64,000 nucleotides of DNA. Source: Sunxiuqinia indica (lineage in GTDB: Bacteria > Bacteroidota > Bacteroidia > Bacteroidales > Prolixibacteraceae). Below the pieces are notes generated by a model. It was not told the origin of the DNA. It made no database searches and saw nothing but the letters and a program-made list of their open reading frames with translations. Location of the stretch: positions 295,847 through 359,846 of the forward strand of contig NZ_WVEM01000005.1 of the NCBI RefSeq assembly GCF_009847015.1, in the 5' to 3' direction. The position numbers and the translations under genes are program-made. Numbering within the stretch: the first letter of the stretch is position 1; each line of letters begins with the position of its first letter. Of the stretch, positions 31,350-39,937 are shown piece by piece.

Positions 31350-34300
31350 CTACTCCTTCCAACTTGCATGAATCAGGCTCCCGCGTTCGCTCTGGTTATC
31401 AATACGAAGATGGACATCAATTTCCTGCTGCATTTCCTCAACATGCGAAATCACTCCCACAATGCGTCGTTCTTTTCGAAGCGACTTCAGCGTGTCAAAC
31501 ACAATCGATAATGACTCTTTATCGAGCGAACCAAATCCCTCATCCAAAAAGAAAAAGTTTTGATTCGATTCTGTTATTTTCTGAATGTTATCGGCCAGTG
31601 CCAACGCCAGCGATAAAGCCGCCTGAAAAGTCTGTCCTCCCGAAAGCGTTTTCACACTGCGCACTTTACCGCCATTCATAAAATCGCGTACCTGAAAGTT
31701 GTTATCGGGGGTGATCTCCAGACTTAACTTTTGCCGGGTCAATTGAAAAAAACGATCGTTGGCTGCATTACACAGGTTTTGCAAATAAACCGACGAAATA
31801 TAGTTAACAAAGCCACTTGCTTTAAACAGGGACTTCATGGTACGAATGTTTTCCTCTCGCAAATTCAGTGCTTCCAGTTCCTTTCGCAGCGCACCTTGAC
31901 TCTCCAAATCCTGTTGCAGCTTCTTCAGCAATTCTGTAAGCTTTCCAAACTCTTGATTCATTTGCTTCGTTTGCTCGCTTATCATGCCAATTTCGGTAAT
32001 TAAAGCTTGATGCTTTTCGGACTCATATTTTCGATCACCAATTTCCTGCTGCAACTGCTGCTGCTGTTTTCTGGAAAGCACCAACTGTTCTTTAAAATCA
32101 GCCAGTTTTTGCTTTTCCTGTTTCAGATTAATTGACTGTGCCAATATTTCTTTTACCTCATCCGTTGATTGAAATTTCGTTTTCTTCAACTCTTCATGAA
32201 TCCCCGTCGCCAGTTTTTTATGGTTCTGCTTTTCCTCCTCCAACTCTTTGCGGCTCGCATTCAGACTACCTGTCAGGATATCTTTTCGCTTTTTGCCTTC
32301 CATCAACAAATTGCTTTGTTTCTCAAACTGCTCCTTTAATCTGGTAAAATCTTTCATCAATTGCTGCTGCTCTGCGACAACTTCCTCGTTCGGCTTATGC
32401 TGATATTGAACCAAGTCGATCAACTTCAACTGCTCTTGCAGTGTCTTTTGCTCGGTTTGCCGAACGGTTAAATCCGTCTTAATTTTATCGATTCCAAGCT
32501 GATATCTCTCCTTGTCTTTAGCAGCTTTTTCCTGCTTTTTAGTAAACTCTTCCAGCTCGGCTTCCTTTTTCTTAATTGAAACCTGAAGTAAGTTGGATTC
32601 CTGAAATGCCTTTTCTAAAAGAACGATGTCGCGGTACTTCTCCCACTTAAAACCAGACTGGTGAACCTTTCTTTTTTTGTCAACCTCCGTCCGTTTCTCC
32701 GCCCACTCCTTTAGGTTTCTATCCGTATATTTCAGATGACTATCCAGCTCCTTTAACCGATTTATTTGCTCGCTGATCTGTTCAATCTCTTTTTCTCTTT
32801 TCTCCCGGTTTTGCATTAATTGCTGCTGTACCTCATGCGAGCTTTCAGCACTGTAAATCTGTGGATGATGATCGGAACCGCAAAGCGGACAAGGCTCTCC
32901 ATCCGTCAGGCCATCGGCAAAAGCCTTCAACCTCTCTTTCAACTGTAAATCACCAGCCTCTTTCTCCAGCAATTTCAATTCCTTTTTGATTTTTACAAGC
33001 TTATCATCTAAGAATTTGACCATTGCGGAAACATCTGATTCCTCAGGTAAACCATCGAATAAGGAATTCTGCGATAATTTCAGAATGACATCTTTCGCTG
33101 TTTTTATCTCATCCTCATATTTCTTCTCCTGATTGTGAATCTCCAATAGCTGCTTGGCAAGATTCTGATCCTCAACATGCCAGGCTTTGGCATTTGCTAA
33201 AACAGCCATATCCGGGAGCTTGGCTTTATCCGATTTAAGAGTGCCCTCCAACTCAGCCTTTTCTTTCTTCAGCTTTTCAACATCTTCCAAAAGCTTATCG
33301 CATATTTCGTTTCCCTTCTTCAATCGATCCTGGTCATCTTTAACTTTACGGGCCAAATCTTTAATTTTGATCATGCGCTCCAATTCATCCGCTTTTTGCT
33401 TCAGCTCGTCGCGCTTTTCGTAGACTGGCTTTAGTTCTTTCAACTCCTTTTCCAGCCGACTAATTCCCTCATCTTCCCGTTTTAGTTTGTCGTCGTCCTG
33501 CTTAATCTGTACCTCCTTTTGGGCTATCCTCTTTGTGCTTGCCTGAAGCGATTCAAACAAATGCCTGAACTGCATGACACACAACTCATAGTTAGCAATA
33601 TTTTGCTCCAGTTTCTTAAATTCGGGCTCTTGACTTTGCAAAGCTTTTAAGCCAACTTCTGTTTGCTCCAGTTTCTTTGTCAAGTCCAGCAGCTGTTTCC
33701 ATTCCTGCTCCTGCTTTTGTGAATTCGTTAACTTAACGAGCTGCTCAGCCATCTCCTTTTTCAAGCGGGCAAGCTGCTCCTGATACTTTTTCACCTGCTC
33801 CAGATCAATTTCACCCAGTTGTTGCAACTGCCCATCCAGATGTTGCTTTCGGGCATTGTTTTTTCCTTCGAGCGCTGTTACTTTGTAATACAGTTCAAAC
33901 TTTTGCAGGTTGAAAAGTTCCTTCATCATCTGGGTACGATCTTTATTGCCCAACTGCAGAAACTCCTGAAACTGCCCTTGTGGAATGATGATTGTCCGTT
34001 TGAAATTATCGTAACTCAAACCAATTGCCTGTTCCAGCGCCGTCGGCTCAATCGGAAACCACGAGCCATCCTGCTTTTGGTAAGCTGAGCGATCCAGCTT
34101 CTTAACATCATCAAAACGCTTGCTATTTCGTTTTCCGTGTACCACCGCCCGGTAAGCTGTTTGATCCTTCCCTGTTTCAAAAACAAACTCGATCAGCAGC
34201 TCATTCGATTTCAGATTCATCATGTTGTAATTCCGGTTATCTCCCGACAGGTTGAGCCGATCGGTTTTACCATAAATCGCAAAGGTAATCGCTTCCAATA

Positions 34301-34430
34301 TGGACGACTTCCCGCTGCCAACCGATCCGAAAATTCCAAACAAGCTGGCGGCTGTTAGTTTTGTAAAATCAATGGTTTGTTTTTCCTGGTAGGAGTACAA
34401 ACCTTGTATGGTGAGTTGTACAGGTATCAT
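31350..34430 (-). CDS. sbcC: DNA repair exonuclease subunit SbcC (Rad50-like)
   Basis: A 1026-residue SMC-like ATPase that works with SbcD to open DNA hairpins and cut long palindromes. The N-terminal Walker A is GSVGSGKSS (residues 35-43); long coiled coils run through the middle and meet at a zinc hook CPLCGSDHHP near residue 512. The C-terminal head carries the signature TLSGGQTFQAALSLALA, Walker B FFFLDEGFGSLD and the H-loop (GVISHVEEM). The start ATG overlaps the sbcD stop by four bases, so the two are translationally coupled. Confidence 0.96.
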   Translation of the reverse strand: MIPVQLTIQGLYSYQEKQTIDFTKLTAASLFGIFGSVGSGKSSILEAITFAIYGKTDRLNLSGDNRNYNMMNLKSNELLIEFVFETGKDQTAYRAVVHGKRNSKRFDDVKKLDRSAYQKQDGSWFPIEPTALEQAIGLSYDNFKRTIIIPQGQFQEFLQLGNKDRTQMMKELFNLQKFELYYKVTALEGKNNARKQHLDGQLQQLGEIDLEQVKKYQEQLARLKKEMAEQLVKLTNSQKQEQEWKQLLDLTKKLEQTEVGLKALQSQEPEFKKLEQNIANYELCVMQFRHLFESLQASTKRIAQKEVQIKQDDDKLKREDEGISRLEKELKELKPVYEKRDELKQKADELERMIKIKDLARKVKDDQDRLKKGNEICDKLLEDVEKLKKEKAELEGTLKSDKAKLPDMAVLANAKAWHVEDQNLAKQLLEIHNQEKKYEDEIKTAKDVILKLSQNSLFDGLPEESDVSAMVKFLDDKLVKIKKELKLLEKEAGDLQLKERLKAFADGLTDGEPCPLCGSDHHPQIYSAESSHEVQQQLMQNREKREKEIEQISEQINRLKELDSHLKYTDRNLKEWAEKRTEVDKKRKVHQSGFKWEKYRDIVLLEKAFQESNLLQVSIKKKEAELEEFTKKQEKAAKDKERYQLGIDKIKTDLTVRQTEQKTLQEQLKLIDLVQYQHKPNEEVVAEQQQLMKDFTRLKEQFEKQSNLLMEGKKRKDILTGSLNASRKELEEEKQNHKKLATGIHEELKKTKFQSTDEVKEILAQSINLKQEKQKLADFKEQLVLSRKQQQQLQQEIGDRKYESEKHQALITEIGMISEQTKQMNQEFGKLTELLKKLQQDLESQGALRKELEALNLREENIRTMKSLFKASGFVNYISSVYLQNLCNAANDRFFQLTRQKLSLEITPDNNFQVRDFMNGGKVRSVKTLSGGQTFQAALSLALALADNIQKITESNQNFFFLDEGFGSLDKESLSIVFDTLKSLRKERRIVGVISHVEEMQQEIDVHLRIDNQSERGSLIHASWKE

Positions 34431-35647
34431 TCTTCTTCTGCCAGTATTTCGGTGAATAAATCCATGAGTTCGTCATTGGGATTCTGACCTTTTTCATGCT
34501 TAAAATAATCACGGAAAAGTTCTTCCATGCTGCGAGTCAGGTCAATCTTCTTTTGATTCCCATCAATAAGCTCTTCTGCATTTTCAACTTCAGGAATAAT
34601 AGCTACAATTCCCGAGTGGGCGCCATTCAGCTGTTTGCGCTCCACAGCAGTCAGAAAGGTTTCAGTTACCAAAGTCAATTCAACCAAGCATTCCTGATTC
34701 TCAGTCAGCCAGTTCAATGCCTCCTCCATTCCTTCGGCTCGTTTGCGCAATAACTTCTTCCCTTTTGTCAACTCAAGCTCCCTAACGGTTGCTACTGCTC
34801 CGGGCTCAACATCAACCAACAGCACGTACTTTTTCTGGTTCGCTTCTGAAAAGCTATACGACAACGGGCTGCCACTGTAGTATGTGGGGCAAGGATCGGC
34901 ATCCACCTGATGCATGCGATGAAGATGGCCCAGCGCGGTATATTGAATCTGTTTGGGGATATTTTCGGAGAAAATAGCCTGCGCCCCTCCAACATGCAAA
35001 ATAGGTTTTTCATCAGTGGGCTCCTCCGGCAATTCATTCCCTTTTTTTATCATGAAAAGATGTGAGATGAGCACATTCACTCCATTCTGATCGCAATATT
35101 GATCAGCCAGCTCGTTCCATTTTTCTTCCAAAACTGCCCGAAGTTCCGCTTCGCTATTTTCCAAGCCTAAACAGGTTTTAAGCCGATATTCGTTCGCATA
35201 TGGAGTCAATAAAATCCTTAGCGGAATGTCGGTTCCCGGCAGATGAAGTTCCAAAAAACCCTCGCTGCTATTTAGCACCTTCAGTCCTGATTCCAGCTCA
35301 AATGGAGAAACGACTGAATTTGGGTATCCTGCAAAAATAATCCCGCACTCGCGAGCCAGCGGATCGGGCGATTCAATACGATCGGGCGAATCATGGTTGC
35401 CGGCAATGGCAATCACCGGGCGAGAGCCATTATTGGAAAGCCGCTTCAAAGTTTTATAAAATAGGTCGACCGCTTCGGTAGGCGGATTAAAGGTATCAAA
35501 CAAATCGCCTGCAACCAGCACTGCATCCACCTGTTCTTGTTCGGCTAGCTCACAGATTTCCTGCAACACTGCCAGCTGTTCTTCCATGCGGGAAAAATCG
35601 TCGAGTCGTTTGCCAAGGTGCCAATCGGAAGTATGGAGAAGTTTCAT
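34427..35647 (-). CDS. sbcD: DNA repair exonuclease subunit SbcD (Mre11-like)
   Basis: A 406-residue calcineurin-fold nuclease, the partner of SbcC. Phosphoesterase motifs are in order: TSDWHLGK, VLVAGDLFDTFNPP, AGNHDSPDR, and ALGHLHRMHQ, giving the two-metal active site. The start MKLLHTSDWHLG is the family start; a longer TTG-initiated frame reaches back toward the reverse transcriptase gene and is rejected. The reverse transcriptase stop lies only 25 bases upstream on the same strand with no terminator between, so sbcDC may be read from its promoter. Confidence 0.95.
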   Translation of the reverse strand: MKLLHTSDWHLGKRLDDFSRMEEQLAVLQEICELAEQEQVDAVLVAGDLFDTFNPPTEAVDLFYKTLKRLSNNGSRPVIAIAGNHDSPDRIESPDPLARECGIIFAGYPNSVVSPFELESGLKVLNSSEGFLELHLPGTDIPLRILLTPYANEYRLKTCLGLENSEAELRAVLEEKWNELADQYCDQNGVNVLISHLFMIKKGNELPEEPTDEKPILHVGGAQAIFSENIPKQIQYTALGHLHRMHQVDADPCPTYYSGSPLSYSFSEANQKKYVLLVDVEPGAVATVRELELTKGKKLLRKRAEGMEEALNWLTENQECLVELTLVTETFLTAVERKQLNGAHSGIVAIIPEVENAEELIDGNQKKIDLTRSMEELFRDYFKHEKGQNPNDELMDLFTEILAEEE

Positions 35648-35672
35648 TGGTTTTCTAGTTTTTTTTAAAACA

Positions 35673-37232
35673 TCAATCTTTCTTACAATTATCAAAATTG
35701 TATCTTTTAATAGTCTTTTGAAGAATCTTAAAATGATTCCTATATTGCCTGTTTATTTCTGGCGCCCCCATAATATCAGCAGCATTTTGGGCATATTTAA
35801 GGGCATTCCCTCTGTGTCTTCTTGGAATTCCATTCGTCTTTCGCTCCCAATACCCCAAACGACTTTTAGTCAGAATATATCTGCTCCTTCGAGGAAGCTC
35901 TCGCTTTTTTATTCCCTTGTAACTAAATAATCGAAAAAGCCTTGCCTTATAAATGGTCTTACTTTCTGTAAGGTATTTTTCTTTTGCTTTCTCTGCTTTT
36001 AAGTGCTGTACTCTTACTGCACGTTTCATCCTTCGGTAAAAATTAGATACACGATTATTCTTGATTAACGTTTGATACCCATAAAACTGGAAGCCCAAAT
36101 AATTAAATGGAATATTGAAGGTTTCTTCTCCACCTTTTGATAATGCAGAAGATTGCAGCCTCGCCTTTCCACCAACTCTGAACTCCCTGAAAACTGTTCG
36201 TTCAGTTTTAGTTTCCGACAGTTTTAGTTTTGCCAACTCACCTTCAATTGTATCGCGAATGAAGTTTTCTACATATTCCCTCTGATTGATTGAACAGACC
36301 AAAACAATATCATCAGAATATCTTCGATAAAAGACATTCTGCTCCAGAGAAAGCTCGTTGTACACCTCTAAATCAAATCTGTACATATAAATATTAGCTA
36401 GCAGAGCGCTAATTGGCAGCCCTTGGGGAATACCAATCAAATAGCGTTTTCCATTCTCCGACTTATGGAACTGATTCTTCCGCACAATAAATTCTTTTGC
36501 TTTTAACCGCTCTCGAAAATCAGTCATCGATCTAAAAAAAGCATCGACACCATTTTTTTGATAATTTGCTATCTCTCGCTCGTCAAATCCCCCTTTTACG
36601 GTTCTTAAATCATTCAACCTGAGATATCGAAATCTGGTTATTGACTTATACAAGTTAAAATGGTCAGGAGGGAGAAAACTAACTCCTAATACTTCTTTCC
36701 ATCTTTCGAGTAATATTTTGTGATCAAGCGTACTAAAAAAGCTTTTTACATCTATGGCAATAGCTATGCATTCGCCACGTTTTCTCACTTCATCAAAAAC
36801 ATCTTTGGCAAAGTGCACATTCGATTTGCTTCGAAAGCCCTCCGGCGCTGGTATACTTCGGTAAGCAGAAATACAATCGGATAAACCTGAAGTATTTTTT
36901 ATCAAGCTCTCATAAGCAGGATTTAAGATTTTATGATTATAGTAGGAATAAATTTGAGCATCGAGATGGCAGGCGTAGTGAATGGGCCGAACCTTCTTGG
37001 TCGATTCACCAGTTCCTCTATCTGAGTGGGAACGGTAGTACACCCCATCGCCATCTTTCAGCTTTTTGTATTTTCGTTCATTGATTGTTTTATAAATCAA
37101 TGGTAGAAAAGCATGCTTCGCTATACACCTGGGGTTAGATACACTTTTCTGAATAAGACGTTTCTCTGAGAACGTAATTTTATTGTCAATATGCCGATAA
37201 CCCCTCGCTTTGAACCAATCCTTATTTTCCAT
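35673..37232 (-). CDS. Stand-alone reverse transcriptase, probable defence type (UG/DRT-like)
   Basis: A 519-residue RNA-directed DNA polymerase. RT motifs in order: RPIHYACHLDAQIYSYY, the motif A region AIAIDVKSFFSTLDH (first catalytic Asp at D161), GIPQGLPISALLANIY (267-282) and the active site YRRYSDDIVLV (YSDD at 305-308). A basic C-terminal region of about 85 residues follows; I see no maturase X domain, no HNH nuclease, and none of the intron boundary sequences of group II introns. The lack of a VTG motif and the length argue against a retron RT. Single-protein UG RTs of defence types (Drt2, Drt9) share the HLDxxIYSYY and LDH..W signatures as I remember them; subtype undetermined. ATG chosen (MENKDWF), TTG 14 codons upstream is possible. 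Confidence 0.85.
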   Translation of the reverse strand: MENKDWFKARGYRHIDNKITFSEKRLIQKSVSNPRCIAKHAFLPLIYKTINERKYKKLKDGDGVYYRSHSDRGTGESTKKVRPIHYACHLDAQIYSYYNHKILNPAYESLIKNTSGLSDCISAYRSIPAPEGFRSKSNVHFAKDVFDEVRKRGECIAIAIDVKSFFSTLDHKILLERWKEVLGVSFLPPDHFNLYKSITRFRYLRLNDLRTVKGGFDEREIANYQKNGVDAFFRSMTDFRERLKAKEFIVRKNQFHKSENGKRYLIGIPQGLPISALLANIYMYRFDLEVYNELSLEQNVFYRRYSDDIVLVCSINQREYVENFIRDTIEGELAKLKLSETKTERTVFREFRVGGKARLQSSALSKGGEETFNIPFNYLGFQFYGYQTLIKNNRVSNFYRRMKRAVRVQHLKAEKAKEKYLTESKTIYKARLFRLFSYKGIKKRELPRRSRYILTKSRLGYWERKTNGIPRRHRGNALKYAQNAADIMGAPEINRQYRNHFKILQKTIKRYNFDNCKKD

Positions 37233-37240
37233 ATAAAAAA

Positions 37241-37606
37241 AGTTTCTGAAACCAAGTAGAGATATCGATAACAAGGTCTGTTTACACTTTTCAGTTGTAC
37301 CGTAATCCAGATTCCCGAACTCTCTTTACTTTATACTTTGCTTATTACAAGCTTATTAATATCGACAAACAACGATCCAATAATGATGATAGACCAAATA
37401 GCCCAAACAATCTTAATTGATTTGACAGTTGCAATGATATACAATGTTGCTAGTATTACAGGAAATTTATTTAAGTTGCAAATTTGGAAATTAAATAAAT
37501 TTATCCTAACTAAATGTTCCCGTTAATTCATAAAATAACGGTTGACCTTTACCAAGGCACAATGGTACCAACAATAACAAACCTCCGGCTCTTGGTTTCA
37601 GAAACT
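37241..37606 (-). ncRNA. Candidate structured ncRNA paired with the reverse transcriptase
   Basis: About 366 bases directly upstream of the RT gene have no credible gene but are closed by perfect 16-bp inverted repeats, AGTTTCTGAAACCAAG at one end and its complement at the other. Inside, a 12-bp hairpin with arms AAATTTATTTAA (37463-37474 with 37491-37502), a 6-bp hairpin CCGTTA / TAACGG (37520-37541) and TACCA / TGGTA (37550-37567) can form. On the RT strand the 3' arm is followed by seven T and then, after two bases, the RT ATG. The architecture is that of a template RNA upstream of a retron or DRT-type RT. Expression and limits are inferred. The arm core GTTTCWGAAAC is itself near-palindromic, so paired protein sites are the alternative. 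Confidence 0.5.
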
Positions 37607-37609
37607 ACG

Positions 37610-37636
37610 CTAATTTAAATATTATATTTAAATTAG
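37610..37636. repeat. Perfect 27-bp palindrome in the divergent control region
   Basis: Arms CTAATTTAAATA and its complement with a three-base TTA centre. It overlaps the putative ncRNA-RT promoter and lies 26 bases before the ATG of the divergent gene, a natural position for an operator shared by both units. Confidence 0.7.
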
Positions 37637-37640
37637 TCAA
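37610..37640 (-). promoter_or_regulatory. Putative promoter of the ncRNA-RT unit
   Basis: On the minus strand a -33 TTG (in TTTTTTGAC) is followed after exactly 20 bases by TAAATTAG, one mismatch from TAnnTTTG. Transcription would start about four bases on, at the outer end of the 16-bp stem of the candidate ncRNA. Confidence 0.45.
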
Positions 37641-37661
37641 AAAACTAAACTAACAACACTC

Positions 37662-38951
37662 ATGAATCAAATTCATTATAAAATCGGTCAGCTAGTAGCT
37701 ATTCGCAATCATCCTTATTTTGTAATTCCAAGAGAAAAGGACAACAAACAGAATCTAAATGCTAAATATATTGGAAGTACCATCACTTCCTCTTCAGACA
37801 ACTATCCGTTAATGCTAGTTAAGGAATATACACAAAGCTTTGATACGGGAAAAAAGTTTAACGAAAATACATTAACACTGAATGAAAATCCAAAATTAAA
37901 AACAAAATACTTGTGTTCTTGGTACGATTCAAAGCTAGGACGATTCCAAGAGGCTTGGTTCTATCAAGATTCACTTGTTGATTTTCCTACGGTATCGGAG
38001 GAAGACAAAGACCCCTGTTCAATAGACGAGACTAAATTTCCCTTCCAGGCTTTTCTCCGAACCACAATTATCGAGCGTTACAAAACGATAAAAAATCAGG
38101 CTAGGGAAAATGATCGTTTCGTTTCGTCTTCATTTGTTATCAAAGAAAAAAGAGCTGAAAGCCAATACGAATGGCTTAATAGCGAACACGGATTTACAGA
38201 GAAGCTCATTTCCAAAACAAAAGTTAAAGTTCAATGGTTTAATGTCGCCAAAGGCAAGTACAGTGAAGAGTGGTTACCCTTTGAGTTCTTTAAAGCAACT
38301 CCTGAGTTAATGAGAAAAAAATGGACATTCTTAACCGATTCTGATAAATCTTTTAATGCGGAAACTTCTACTAAATTAATGGATTATTTAAATAGCAGCA
38401 ATCACAACTACTTTATTCAAAATAGTCTCTTAGGTCAAAATTTAGAAAGCTTAATATTTTACTATCATCAGAATAGCCAAAGAGTAATTCTTGACGAACG
38501 GGTACATGCTTTTGATGAATACCTGAAAAAGAATAAATACGAGATAGAAAAGTTCAATATATCAGTAAATAGTGAAGGCATAAATCGCTTTAAATCGTTC
38601 TATGCTCCTGTTGATTTAATCGTTAAAAAGAAAGGTTCTGATGAATCTTTTGCTATCGATTTAATTTCTGGAAATAGCCTAATTAACGATGGTCAGATAA
38701 CATCAGAATTGAACTCACTGTCTCAAAAACGTCAAGAGGGAGAGGAGAATGAGAGGAGTAATGAAATTTGCCAAGAAATTTCTCTTTATAATGGCCGGGC
38801 TTATATCATTCAAGAACTACTAAAGGAGAAGTACAACCGTAAGGATATTAAATCCAAACTTCTAATCATTAATAACAAACTGAATAATATCATCAAAGAA
38901 TTTGATGTAATTGAATGTCCTGTTTCTTTGAAGAAGGTTACTAAACAATAG
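37662..38951 (+). CDS. Unknown 429-residue protein, divergent partner of the RT unit
   Basis: I do not recognise this protein. It is soluble-looking, rich in Lys, Asn and Ser, and more AT-rich than its surroundings. It seems to contain an internal duplication of a Trp/Tyr-rich module: YLCSWYDSKLGRFQEAWFY near residue 87 and VKVQWFNVAKGKYSEEWLP near residue 187 share the pattern W-[FY]-x3-K/L-G-[RK]-[FY]-x-E-x-W. A C-terminal segment (YAPVDLIVKKKG, FAIDLISG) has a beta-strand pattern loosely like a nuclease fold, but no PD-(D/E)xK lysine is evident. It has no neighbours on its strand and shares the 37607-37661 control region with the ncRNA-RT unit. Confidence 0.7.
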   Translation: MNQIHYKIGQLVAIRNHPYFVIPREKDNKQNLNAKYIGSTITSSSDNYPLMLVKEYTQSFDTGKKFNENTLTLNENPKLKTKYLCSWYDSKLGRFQEAWFYQDSLVDFPTVSEEDKDPCSIDETKFPFQAFLRTTIIERYKTIKNQARENDRFVSSSFVIKEKRAESQYEWLNSEHGFTEKLISKTKVKVQWFNVAKGKYSEEWLPFEFFKATPELMRKKWTFLTDSDKSFNAETSTKLMDYLNSSNHNYFIQNSLLGQNLESLIFYYHQNSQRVILDERVHAFDEYLKKNKYEIEKFNISVNSEGINRFKSFYAPVDLIVKKKGSDESFAIDLISGNSLINDGQITSELNSLSQKRQEGEENERSNEICQEISLYNGRAYIIQELLKEKYNRKDIKSKLLIINNKLNNIIKEFDVIECPVSLKKVTKQ

Positions 38952-39144
38952 AGTTAACTTTCCACACACCCTTAAAAATTCCCTTTTATAAATTATCCGA
39001 ATATTGTGAATTTTGATGTCAAATCAACAAAATTTATTTCCTTAACCTCATTGATCGGATAAAAAACTTCGCAAGAATTAATTCACCGGACACTGCCAAA
39101 AACTAAAAGGGAATAAATTTGTTCCACCGAGCAAGCGACAGCGT

Positions 39145-39192
39145 AAAAAAATAAAGCCAGGAGATAACTTCCGGGCTTTATTTGCATTTTTT
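39145..39192. terminator. Bidirectional terminator between convergent genes
   Basis: Ten-bp stem AAATAAAGCC / GGCTTTATTT with inner GG/CC pairs. A T-run follows on the minus strand (seven A on the plus strand at the left edge) and T9 on the plus strand a few bases after the stem. Confidence 0.75.
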
Positions 39193-39203
39193 TTTACTGT
39201 TTG

Positions 39204-39818
39204 TTATTTCACTTGAAAATCAAACATCTTTTCACCTTCCAAAAACCCTTCCAGCCGATCGCCAATGGCCACCGGACCAACTCCTGCCGGTGTTCCGGTA
39301 TAAATCAGGTCACCAATTTTCAAGGTGAAGTATTTAGATACCTGACTGATAATTTCATCAATCGGGAAAAGCATGTAGTCAGAATTTCCCTGCTGCACCA
39401 TTTCTCCATTCTTTTTGAGCTCAAACTTGATGGCATTCAAATCAGGCAAGCGATCCTTTTTTACGAAGTTGGCCGAAATAACAGCCGACCGATCAAAGCC
39501 TTTTGCTTTCTCCCACGGTAGACCTTTGTCTCGCAGTTTATTTTGAAGGTCGCGCGCGGTGAAATCAACCCCCAATCCAATCTCATCATAATAACGATTT
39601 GCAAAACGGGGTTCAATGTTTTTTCCCAATCGGCTGATGCGAACAATCAGTTCACATTCGTAATGTACGTTCTGGCTAAAATCGGGGATGTAAAAAGGAT
39701 CATTATTGCGAAGCAAAGCGGAATCCGGTTTCATAAAAATAACCGGTTCGTCCGGAATTTCATTATTCAACTCCCGCACATGATCACTGTAATTTCGTCC
39801 GATACAAATGATTTTCAT
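39204..39818 (-). CDS. Fumarylacetoacetate hydrolase (FAH) family protein
   Basis: A 204-residue single-domain member of the FAH superfamily, which cleaves or decarboxylates oxo-acid substrates such as acylpyruvates. The start KIICIGRNYSDHVRELN, the metal-binding stretch ECELIVRISRLGKNI with VDFTARDLQ, WEKAKGFDRSA and the C-terminal GDLIYTGTPAGVGP are all present. The small size resembles acylpyruvase/oxaloacetate tautomerase-type proteins (FAHD1 group), so oxaloacetate keto-enol tautomerase or decarboxylase activity is likely, but the substrate cannot be read from sequence. Confidence 0.88.
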   Translation of the reverse strand: MKIICIGRNYSDHVRELNNEIPDEPVIFMKPDSALLRNNDPFYIPDFSQNVHYECELIVRISRLGKNIEPRFANRYYDEIGLGVDFTARDLQNKLRDKGLPWEKAKGFDRSAVISANFVKKDRLPDLNAIKFELKKNGEMVQQGNSDYMLFPIDEIISQVSKYFTLKIGDLIYTGTPAGVGPVAIGDRLEGFLEGEKMFDFQVK

Positions 39819-39937
39819 GATACAATTAGTTATTTGGTCTTTAGAAAATCGGCCACTCGAAACTAGTCTTTTGTTAAAAGCATGACTACAACTCTCACTT
39901 TCTCGAGTTCGAACTGTCTCTTCGTCAACCGCTTCTC

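Noticed and set aside
31364..34358. Many plus-strand frames opposite sbcC
   Set aside because: Shadows of the coiled-coil gene sbcC, whose biased codon use leaves the opposite strand open.
35673..37232. Group II intron-encoded RT
   Set aside because: No maturase or HNH domain is visible, and no intron domain V or 5' GUGYG boundary was found flanking the gene.
37338..37526. Plus-strand frame of 62 codons inside the candidate ncRNA
   Set aside because: It starts from TTG, has no recognisable domain, and coincides with the structured region; I see no evidence that it is translated, though a DRT2-like expressed cDNA frame cannot be excluded.
35673..37606. Classical retron
   Set aside because: The RT is too long and lacks the retron VTG motif, though the inverted-repeat ncRNA is retron-like.
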